From NCBI GenBank assembly GCA_024291935.2, contig CM044322.1:65711405-65775404 (forward strand): a stretch of 64,000 nt of DNA, read 5' to 3'. Of the stretch, positions 48,640 to 57,405 are shown piece after piece. The DNA comes from Okapia johnstoni (lineage: Eukaryota; Chordata; Mammalia; Artiodactyla; Giraffidae). Below the pieces are notes generated by a model. The model was not told the origin of the DNA, ran no database searches, and was given only the letters and a program-made list of their open reading frames with translations. How positions within the stretch are numbered: position 1 is the first letter of the stretch; every line of letters starts with the position of its first letter. Position numbers and translations under genes: made by a program.

Positions 48640-49330
48640 TCTTGGAGTATAATTGATTACAATATTGTATTAGCTTCTGCTGTACAACAAAGTGTATCAT
48701 CTATATGTATATATATGTCCCCTCTCTCTCAGACCTCCTTCCCACCCCAACCCTCCCCACCCATTTAGGTCATCACAGAGCACTGAGCTGAGCTCCCTGT
48801 GCTATACAGCAGGTTCCCACTAGCTATCTATTTTACAGATGAGGTGGCTCAGTGGTAAAGAAACTGCTTGCCACTATAGGAGATACCGGAAATGCAGGCT
48901 CTATTCCTGTATCAGGAAGACCCCATGGAGAAGGGAATGGCAATCCATTCCAGTATTCTCGCCTAGAAACTCCCACAGACACCAGAGCCTGGAAGGTTAC
49001 AGCCCAGGGGACTATTGGCTACAGTCCAACAGTCGTGTCACAAAAAATTGGACACGACTGAGCACACAGTATAAATATGTCCATTCTAACCTCCCAATTC
49101 ATCCTACCCTCCACATCTGCCCTGTGTGCTCATGTCCATACTCTATGTCTACCTATTCCTGTTCTGCAAATAGATTCATCTATGCCATTTTTCTAGATTC
49201 CACATATATGCATTAACATATGATATCTGTTTCTCTCTTTTTGCCAATTCTGTATAACACATTCTAGGTCCATTCATGTCTCTACAAATGATAAAATTTT
49301 GCTTATACAATAATTCTGTTTTCTTATAGT
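48640..49330 (-). mobile_element. L1 3' portion, antisense, of an inverted L1
   Basis: 'tgctgtacaacaaagtgtatc', 'atcacagagcactgagc', 'gctatacagcaggttcc', and after the SINE 'atatgtccattctaacctc', 'gattccacatatatgcatt', 'tctaggtccattcatgtc'. It continues to the right as L1 ORF2 in the opposite orientation (49381-51255), the structure left by twin priming. Confidence 0.82.
48838..49068 (+). mobile_element. Bov-tA SINE inside L1 3' UTR
   Basis: Plus-strand SINE ('ggtggctcagtggtaaag' to 'ggacacgactgagcacac') with a longer, partly duplicated segment near 49010-49035. It sits directly after 'tctattttacag' of the L1, almost the same position as the SINE at 5333. The TSD is not clear. Confidence 0.88.
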
Positions 49331-49380
49331 GTCCCTGTCTGACTTTAGTTTCAGAGATTACTATCAGAGATTGCATTAGG

Positions 49381-51255
49381 AAACCAAATTTAATAGCATT
49401 AAATAACATTAAAATGATCATATACTATGATCAAATAATATTTATCCATGGGATTGTAAAGACTGTTTAATTTAGCAAATCAATACATGGGTACACAATG
49501 TTAACAAAAAGGAGGATAAAAATCATATGACCATATCAATAGATGCAGAAAAAGCATTTGTCAAAATTTACATTCATTTTCTGACAAAAATTCTCAACAG
49601 ATTTGATATAGAAAGAATTAAGTTCATCATCATAAAGGCCATGAATGACAAACATACACCTAATATCATACTTGATGATAAAGCAGAAGATTTTTCTTTA
49701 AGATCAGAAATAATATTAAAATATCAACTCTTGTCACTTCTGTTCAATATAGTAATAGAAGTCTTAAGAACAATTAGGTCAAAAAAAGAAGTAAGACATC
49801 TAAATAAAAAATAAATGAATAATACTTTTTCTGTTTACAGGTGACATGATCTTATATATGAAAAACTCTAAAAACTCCACCAAAAACTATTAGAACTAAA
49901 ACCAAATATAATAAAGTTTCAGGATACAAAATATCATACATTTATCAGAAGGATTTCTATATATCAACCACAAACTATCTGAAATTAAAAAAAAAATCCC
50001 ATTTATAATAGCATCAAAAATACTTAGGAATAAATTTAACCAAGGAGGTGAAAGGTACATATACTGAAAAAACTATAAAACATTGATAAGATGAATAAGG
50101 AAGATACAAATAAATAAAATGACTTCCTGTCTTCATGGATTGAAGAATTAATATTAATAAAATGGACATACTACCCAAATCAATGTACAGATACAACTGT
50201 ATCCCTATCAAAATTCCAATAGCATCTGTCACAGAAATAGAACAAAAATCTTAAAGTTTGTATGGAACCAAAAAAAAGAAAAAAGAAAAAGAAGACCTCA
50301 GATACCTAAAGGAATCTTGAGAAAGAACAGAGTAGAAGGATTCACACTTTCTGATTTCAAATTACATTACAAAGCTATAATAAGAGCATGATAAAAACAG
50401 ACGTGTAGACCAATGGAACAGAATGAAGAGTTGAGAAATAACCAATGCATATAAGGTCAATTAATTTACACCAAGGAACTAAGAATATAAAATAGGAAAG
50501 AAAGAAATGGTGTTGGAAAAACTTGATCATCACATGCAGAAGAATGAAACTGGATGCTCTATCCTATATCACACACAAAAAGCAACTCAAAATGGACTAA
50601 ACACTTTAATGTAACAGATGAAAATATGAAACTCCTAGAAGAAAAGGGGTTAATCACCTTGATTGGTCTTGAAAATGATTTTTTTTTTTTAAATTTAACA
50701 CCAAAAGCAGAGACAACAAAATAAAAAATAAACAAGTGGGACTACATCAAACTAAAAAGCTTCTTCACATCAAAAGAAGTCATGAACAAAATGAAAAGGC
50801 AACTTACGAAATGAGAAAAAAATATATCAGCAAACCACACATTCAAAAAGAAATTTATATCCGATACACAAGAAGCTTAAACAGCTCTAAAGCCAAAAAT
50901 AAACAGGCCACTTAATGAATGGACAAAAGATCTGAAGAGACATTTTTCCAAAGACATAAAAATGGTCAACAGGTACAGGAGAAAAATACTCAATATACTT
51001 AAACACAAAGACAGTGCAAACCAAAACCACAATAAGATGTTATCTCATACCTGTTAGGACAGCTGTTATCAAAAGCACAAGTGGTAAGAAATGCTGAGGA
51101 GGAGGTAGAGAAAAAAGAACATTTTAGCATTATTGGTAGGAATGTATATTGGTACAGCCACTACTGAAAATAATATGGATGTTCCACAAAAAATTAAAAA
51201 TAGAACCACTGTACCATCTAGCATCTCTATTTCTGGAAATTTATTTAAGGAAATA
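49381..51255 (+). mobile_element. L1 ORF2 (RT to C-terminus), sense, decayed
   Basis: Plus-strand ORF2 sequence in correct order: 'atatcaatagatgcagaaaa', 'aaggccatgaatgacaaac', the RT box region, 'gaataaatttaaccaagga', 'aatggaacagaatgaagag', 'caagtgggactacatcaaac', 'catttttccaaagacataaa', 'aaccacaataagatgttatc'. The catalytic FADD is replaced by FTGD (codons around 49824-49835). Many stops and frameshifts. It is probably the inverted 5' part of the L1 whose 3' part is 48640-49330. Confidence 0.85.
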
Positions 51256-51257
51256 CT

Positions 51258-51468
51258 GTGCTGTGCTTTCATGCACATTCGTGTCTGACCCTTTGTGACC
51301 CCATAGACTGTATCCAGCCAGGATCTTCTGTCCATGGGGATTCTCTGGGCAAGAATACTGGAGTCGGTTGTCATGCCCTCCTCCAGGGGAATGTTCCAAG
51401 CCAGGGATAGAACCCAGGTCTCCCACATAGCAGACGGACTCTTTACTGTCTGAGCCACCGGGGGAGAC
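51258..51468 (-). mobile_element. Bov-tA SINE
   Basis: Minus-strand copy from 'tcatgcacattcgtgtctg' to the complemented head 'ctgagccaccgggggag'. Its right edge is fused to a plus-strand tail-like sequence (51469-51500). Confidence 0.9.
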
Positions 51469-51500
51469 TCAGACATGACTTAGTGACTAAACAAACCAAC
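51469..51500 (+). mobile_element. SINE or BovB 3' tail remnant
   Basis: 'actcagacatgacttagtg' followed by 'actaaacaaaccaac' is a plus-strand copy of the shared SINE/BovB 3' tail. It directly abuts the head of the minus-strand SINE. Confidence 0.6.
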
Positions 51501-51552
51501 ATCATCTATTTATTAAATATCTATTTACATAAATATAAATATATGTACACAT

Positions 51553-51570
51553 TATATATATATATATATG
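51553..51570. repeat. Short (TA)n tract
   Basis: About nine TA units within a longer TA-rich spacer between two SINEs. Confidence 0.9.
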
Positions 51571-51578
51571 TATATATT

Positions 51579-51784
51579 GTTGTTGTTTAGTCGCTAAGTC
51601 ATGTCAGACTCTTGAGACCCCATGGACTGTAGCCCGCCAGGCTCCCCCGTCCATGGGATTTCTCAGTTAAGAATACTGGAGTGGGTTTTCACTTCATTCT
51701 CAAGAGGATTTTCCCAACCCAGGGATTCAACTCATGTCTCCAGCATTGGCAGATGGATTCTGTACCACTGAGCCACCAGGGAGA
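51579..51784 (-). mobile_element. Bov-tA SINE
   Basis: Minus-strand copy with complemented (CAA)n tail 'gttgttgtttagtcgct' and complemented head 'accactgagccaccagg'. TSD not evident beside the TA tract. Confidence 0.92.
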
Positions 51785-51807
51785 AACTCATGCATTTATA
51801 CACGTGT

Positions 51808-51810
<3 letters not shown>

Positions 51811-51866
<56 letters not shown>
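51811..51866. repeat. (AC)28 microsatellite
   Basis: Uninterrupted AC array, the longest pure dinucleotide array in the window and probably highly polymorphic. Confidence 0.98.
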
Positions 51867-51870
<4 letters not shown>

Positions 51871-51994
51871 ATATATTTTTTTCTTCTGTACCACAAACCC
51901 ACTTCATTAGCCTATCTCTGAATATGTATCACAAATAGGGCTAGTTTTCTCTATACCACCTTTATTGCTACCAATGTATAATAAATAATCTTAG

Positions 51995-52140
51995 TTAAAA
52001 GTGTGAACTCTGATTGCCTGAATTCAAATCCCAGTTCTAACACGTACTAGCTTGATTAGGAATGTAACTCAGCCATTTAAGTTTCAAATCTGAAATATAG
52101 AGACAATAATAACTTTGAAGCTACTTACTTCTTAATGAAG
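51995..52140 (+). mobile_element. MIR SINE
   Basis: 'gtgtgaactctgattgcctg', 'aattcaaatcccagttctaa', 'gtaactcagccatttaagt', 'gacaataataactttga' follow MIR order on the plus strand. Diverged. Confidence 0.8.
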
Positions 52141-52189
52141 TAAGCTCCCAAGTGTTCCCTTTGTTTCTAAACCTGTCTTCCCTGTCTGC

Positions 52190-52320
52190 CATGTTTTCCC
52201 TCCAATCCATAAAACATAATTCTTTAAAACAAAAATCTTAGCATTCTGATCAAATGCCCTTACCAGTGAAATCAGATGTAGAATAAAATCTAAGGTTCAT
52301 ACTGTAGCAGATAAGACTAA
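52190..52320 (-). mobile_element. L2 fragment, antisense
   Basis: 'aattctttaaaacaaaaatc', 'gatcaaatgcccttacca' and 'gtagaataaaatctaaggtt' match antisense L2 order. Short and diverged. Confidence 0.45.
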
Positions 52321-52500
52321 ATAATCAGAACTCTGTCTACCTCTACTCAGAATATTTTAAAAAAAAATTATTGGAATATAATTGCTTTATAATATTGTGT
52401 TAGTTTCTGCTGTACAGCAAATTGAATCAGCTATATGTGTGTGTGTGTGTATCCCATCTTTTGTGGATTTCCTTCCCATTTAAGTCACCACAGAGCGCTA

Positions 52501-52564
52501 AGTAGATAGAGTTCCCTATCTACTAAACTACTAGTAGATAGATTTCCCTAACTACTAAACTACT
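52501..52564. repeat. Two 32-base tandem units
   Basis: Units 52501-52532 and 52533-52564 agree at 30 of 32 positions. The first contains 'agtagatag' and its complement 'ctatctact', so it can fold. The other L1 copies here have no such duplication at this place. Confidence 0.88.
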
Positions 52565-52589
52565 GTTTAGTAGTTTCTCATTAGTTATT

Positions 52590-52655
52590 GAAGCCAGGTC
52601 TCCTGCATTACAGGCAGGATTTTTTTTTTTTTTTACTATCTGAACAATAGTGTCA
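52590..52655 (-). mobile_element. SINE head fragment inside L1
   Basis: 'agccaggtctcctgcattac', 'aggcagg', a T14 run and 'ctatctgaacaatag' are the complement of a Bov-tA head with its middle expanded to poly(T). The 3' half of the SINE is missing. It replaces L1 sequence corresponding to the SINE site at 5322. Confidence 0.7.
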
Positions 52656-53003
52656 GTAGTGTATATATGTCAATCTCAATCTCCCAATTCATTCCATCTC
52701 CCCTCCCCATCCTGGTGTCCATAAGTTTGTTCTCTACCTCTGTGTCTCTTATTTCTGCTTTGCAAATAAGATGTTTACCATCTTTCTCAATCCCATGGAT
52801 ATGCATTAATATACAATATCTGTTTTTCTCTTTCTGACTTACTTCACTCTGTATGACAGTCTCTAGGTCCATCCACTCCTGTCTCTATAAATTACCCAAT
52901 TGTGAATATGTACCACATCTCCTTTACCTGTTCTTCTGTTGATGGACATTTAAGTTGCTTCCATGTCCTGGCTACTATAAACAGTGATGCTACTAGGAAC
53001 ATG

Positions 53004-53396
53004 AAATAAACTCAGAATGGATTAAAGACCTAAATTAAAGGCCATAAAACACTATAAATCTCTTAGGGAAAATCATAGGCAGAACACTCTGACATAAATC
53101 ACGGAAAGATTTTTGACCCACCTCCTCGAGTAATGGAAATAAAAACAAAAATTATCAAATCAGACCTAATTAAACTTAAAAGCTCTGCATAGCAAAAGAA
53201 ACCATAATTAAGGCAAAAAGACAACCCTCACGATAGAAGAAAGTATTTGCAAATGAAGCAACAGACAAGGGATTAATCTCCAAAATATATAAACAAATCA
53301 TTCAGCTCAATATCAAAAAACAAAACAACTCAATCAAAAAATGGTTGGAAGACCGAAATAGGTATTTCTTCGAAGAAGACATACAGATGGTCTTCT
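53004..53396 (+). mobile_element. L1 ORF2 C-terminal region, sense
   Basis: 'actcagaatggattaaagac', 'catccataggcagaacac'-type, 'gacataaatcacggaaag', 'gacctaattaaacttaaaag', 'gcaaatgaagcaacagac', 'gaagaagacatacagatgg' in ORF2 order. Fused head-on to the antisense 3' part at 52355-53000; read as its inverted 5' segment. Confidence 0.83.
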
Positions 53397-53419
53397 CAGA
53401 ACATAATTGTTGCTACTTT

Positions 53420-53760
53420 CTGCCCTTTTTGTTTTCCTCCACTAAAACTACACATCTAGAATACCTTAACCATCTCAAGCATAACCCCACCTCAGAGTCT
53501 GTGTAATCACTATCCTTCATGTCTAAACACATTTTGGTCCCTTGTTTCATTTAGGATAATCTTTGAGTAGAATGTCCTCAGTGTGGCTTACTCTTACCTC
53601 CAGGAATCTCAGCTGAATGCATTGTATTCAGTAGAATTTTTCACTAACTAGCACTTGTATTTTTTGTATGTTCATTTGTATAATAGTTATATACACTGAG
53701 GACAAAGATCTTTGTGTTTTCTTTGCTATATTGTCAGTACAAGAACAATAACAAGTGTGC
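53420..53760 (-). mobile_element. L2 fragment, antisense
   Basis: 'ctttgagtagaatgtcctc', 'gtatgttcatttgtataat' and 'gaggacaaagatctttgtg' resemble the antisense L2 3' end. BovB I is inserted at its right edge. Confidence 0.45.
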
Positions 53761-53769
53761 AGTTCCAAT

Positions 53770-55960
53770 GATTGGACCTAACAGAAGCACAAGATATTAA
53801 GAAGAGGTGGCAGGAATACACAGAAGAACTGTACAAAAAAGAACTTTATGACCCAGATAATCATGATGGTGTGATCACTCACCTAGAGCCAGATATCCTG
53901 GAATGCGAAGTCAAATGGGCCTTAGGAGGCATCACTATGAACAAAGCTACTGGAGGTGATGGAATTCCAGTTGAGCTATTTCAGATCCTATAAAAGGGAA
54001 TACCAAAGAATGCTCAAACTACCACACATTTGCACTCATGTAACATGCTAGTAAAGTAATGCTGAAAATTCTCCAATCCAGGTTTCAACAATACATGAAC
54101 CATGAACTTCCAGATGTTCAAGCTGGTTTTAGAAAAGGCAGAGGAACCAGAGATCAAATTGCCAACATCTGATGGATCATCGAAAAAGCAAGAGAGTTCC
54201 AGAAAAACATCTATTTCTGCTTTATCGACTATGCCAAAGCCTTTGACTGTGTGGATCACAATCAACTGTGGAAGTTCTTCAAGAGATGGGAATACCAGAC
54301 AACCTGACCTACCTCCTGAGAAATCTGTATGCAGGTCAAGAAGCAACAGTTAGAATTGAACATAGAACGACAGACTGGTTCCAAATAGGAAAAGGAGTAC
54401 GTCGAGGCTGTATATTGTCACCCTGCTTATTTAACTTATATGCAGAGTACGTCATGAGAAATGCTGGGTTGGACGAAGCACAAACTGGAATTGAGATGGC
54501 CGGGAGAAATATCAATAATCTCAGATATGCAGAGACACCACCCTTACGGCAGAAAGTGAGGAAGAACTAAAGAGCCTCTTTTTATTTATTTATTTATATT
54601 TATTTATTTATTTATTTTTTTATTTTAGTTGGGGGCTAATCACTTTACAACATTGTAGTAGTTTTTGCCATACATTGACATGAATCAGCCATGGGTTCAC
54701 ATGTGCTCCCCCTCCCGAACCCTCCTCCCACCTCCCTCCCCTTCCCATCTCTCTGTGTCATCCCAACGCTCCATCCCTGAGCATCCGTCCCATGCACAGA
54801 ACATGGAATGGTGTTCCGCTTCACATATGACAATATACATGTTTCAATGTTATTGTCCCAGAACGTCCCACCCTCACCTTCTCCCTCAGAGTCCACAGGA
54901 CTGTTCTATGAATCTGTGTCTCTTATTCTGTCTCACATATAGGGTTACCATTACCATCTTTCAAATTCCATATACATGCATTAGTATACTGTATTGGTGC
55001 TTTTCTTTCTGGCTCACTTCACTCTGTATAATGGGCTCCAGTTTCATCCATCTCAATAGAACCGATTCAAATGTATTTTTTTAATGGCTGAGTAATATTC
55101 CATTGTGTGTATGTACCACAGCTTCCTTATCCATTCGTCTGCTGATGGACATCTAGGTTGCTTCCATGTCCTGGCTATTGTAAACAGTGCTGTGATGAAC
55201 ATTGGGGTACACTCATCTAAAGAGCCTCTTGATGAGAGTGAAAGAGGAGAGTGAAAGAGTTGGCTTAAAGCTCAACATTCAGAAAACAAAGATCATGGCA
55301 TCCGGTCCCACCACTTCATGGAAAATAGATGGGGAAACAGTGGAAATAGTGGCTGAGTTTATATTTTTGGGCTCCAAAATCACCACAGATGGTGCCTGCA
55401 GCCATGAAATTAAAAGTTGCTTGCTCCTTGGAAGGAAAGTTATGATCAACCTAGACAGCATATTAAAAAGCAGAGACATTACTTTGCCAACAAAGTCTGT
55501 CTAATCAAGGCTATGGTTTTTCCAGTTGTCATGCATTGATGTGAGAGCTGGATTATAAAGAAAGCTGACTGCCAAAGACTGATGCTTTTGAACTGTGGTG
55601 TTGGAGAAGACTCTTGAGAGTCCCTTGGACTGCAAGGAGATCCAACCAGTCCATCCTAAAGGAGATCAATCCTGAGTGTTCATTGGAAGGACTGATGTTG
55701 AAGCTGAAACTCCAATACTTTGGCCACCTCATGCGAAGAACTGACTCATTTGAAAAGACACTGATGCTGGGAAAGATTGAAGGTGCGAGGAGAAGGGGAC
55801 CACAAAGAATGAGATGGTTGGATGGTATCACTCACTCAATGGAGATGAGTTTGTGTAAACTCCAGGAGTTGGTGATGGACAGGTAGGCAGGGTGTGCTGC
55901 AGTCCATGGGGTCGGAAAGAGTTGAACACGACTGAATGACTGAACTGAACTGAACTGAAT
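53770..55960 (+). mobile_element. BovB LINE copy I, split by an L1
   Basis: Plus-strand BovB from the end of the pre-RT linker ('gacctaacagaagcacaag') to the 'ctgaactgaactgaactgaa' tail. About 130 bases of RT are deleted near 53990 compared with copy E. An L1 occupies 54581-55216. The catalytic box has lost one base ('atgcagagacaccac' at about 54525-54540), which shifts the frame. Downstream pieces such as VGLKLNIQKTKIMASG remain readable (55202-55504). Confidence 0.94.
54581..55216 (-). mobile_element. L1 3' end inserted in BovB I
   Basis: Antisense, 5'-truncated ruminant L1: T-rich tail, 'tacattgacatgaatcagcc', 'catgtgctccccctcccg', 'atggctgagtaatattcc', 'ggctattgtaaacagtgct'. A perfect 14-base TSD, 'ctaaagagcctctt', at 54567-54580 and 55217-55230 belongs to BovB. 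Low divergence; a different 3' UTR subfamily from the other L1 copies. Confidence 0.96.
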
Positions 55961-56132
55961 TCCATTGTTTAAATAAACTAAAACAGAACAATCTTTGCAT
56001 GATCTGTCTGTTAAAGACAGAGAACTTTGTACAAAACTCTTCTAGGTTTGAAGGCTTTAATAGCAAATCATGCAATTTTATCAGATATGTGTATATACTT
56101 AAATAACCCTCTATGTTGTACTTATATTTATG

Positions 56133-56156
56133 TCTATGTGTATGTATATGTGTGTG

Positions 56157-56206
<50 letters not shown>
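56133..56206. repeat. Compound TG/TA microsatellite
   Basis: TATG, GT and TA arrays in alternating blocks. Confidence 0.95.
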
Positions 56207-56259
56207 GTATTGTACAGAAACTCTCTACCCCTTTTTTTCTGTTGAGTTTTATCTCAAAC

Positions 56260-57064
56260 AAAGTGGCAGAATAGTGTGAATATTCCTTATTTGATTCAAG
56301 ATTATTTTAAACAAAAGGGAAATGCCAGTTAAGTGGTGAATTTAAAATTCAGTGACTCAGCGCAAAAGCCATCAAAGTATATTATTTTATTGCATACGTT
56401 TTTTTTTTTTTCTGGTACGATTTAGATTTAGATGTCACATAGGGGAAATGAAAAAGAAACATTCCATTTTTAAAGAATTTGGTTTGTTCCTATAGGAACA
56501 TTTTGGCAATGAGTTGTGTGAGAGAAAATGACTAAGAATTTCAGATTCTAATGCTCCGCTAATTGTTTTCTTCTTTTCTTTTTAATGTTCCAGTGTCTTG
56601 AACAATTTAAATGATTGAGATTTCAACTATGTGATTAAAAGCCCTGACAAACTGCATTTCTACTTTCAAATGTAAAGAAAAAGCAGCAGCAACAACAACA
56701 ACAAAAAAAGTTTCTGATTAATTCCAGTTTCATTTTGAAGTACTTTGAAAAAAGTTAATTGTGAAACTCCTCTCCATGCAAATTTTTTTTTTAAATTTTA
56801 TTTTGTAATGTCCACATTTTATTCTTGCTATTTGTATTAATGAACAGTATCTTTCTGAAGTTTAGGATTTTTTTTTAGGTCTATGGCTTTTACAATTTAA
56901 AAGGAGAATTCATAACCTGTAATTTAGACCTAATATCACATAAGATCATTTCTGCTGAGAGAATTTTTATTAAAAAAAGAAACTTCAATTTAGCATGTTT
57001 CCTTTGGAAGGAAATTTTTACTTTACATAAAACAAAGGAGAAAAGACAGTAGTTCCTATGGTCC
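56260..57064. other. AT-rich sequence without recognised element
   Basis: About 800 bases. A short 'aacaacaac' run lies near 56690. No repeat family or gene recognised. Confidence 0.45.
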
Positions 57065-57405
57065 CTTTTATTTCTGTGACATTAAACACAATGTGCTCTT
57101 TTTCAGCTCCAATTTATTTACTTGAAGCTTCTATTTTACTTAATATAGCTGAAGTTTTGTTAATTTTAATTTTTTTCAAAAAACCAACTTAATGTTTTAT
57201 CAATTCTGTTTTGATTCTCTATTTTATTTATTATTTTATTATTCCCACCCTTTTGCTAATTTTAAACTTGTTTTTATTCTAACATTGTTATGACAAATTA
57301 GATTTCTTTTAAATCATTCTTCTTTTTAATGTAAATATTTATTGCTAAAATAAATATCTTAGTCCACTTAGGACTGCTTTTATTACATCTTACTGACTAT
57401 AGAAG
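57065..57405 (-). mobile_element. Old L1 ORF2, antisense (left part)
   Basis: 'ctgtgacattaaacacaatg', 'caaaaaaccaacttaatg', 'cttttgctaattttaaac', 'aatatttattgctaaaataa', 'ggactgcttttattacatc' follow antisense L1 ORF2. It resumes at 63255 ('tttcagtatgtcgtgtg') after the BovB nest. The junction with the BovB leader near 57406 is approximate. Confidence 0.68.

Larger units (their letters stand above)
52355..53000 (-). mobile_element. L1 3' portion, antisense, of a second inverted L1
   Basis: 'ttctgctgtacagcaaattg', 'aagtcaccacagagcgcta', 'atatatgtcaatctcaatc', 'actctgtatgacagtctct', 'gatggacatttaagttgctt'. At about 53003 it switches abruptly to L1 ORF2 in the opposite orientation. It carries a local tandem duplication (52501-52564) and a SINE fragment (52590-52655). 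Confidence 0.85.

Noticed and set aside
49527..49814. 95-codon frame that looks like a reverse transcriptase gene
   Set aside because: It is part of a decayed L1 ORF2 with surrounding stops and a broken catalytic box.
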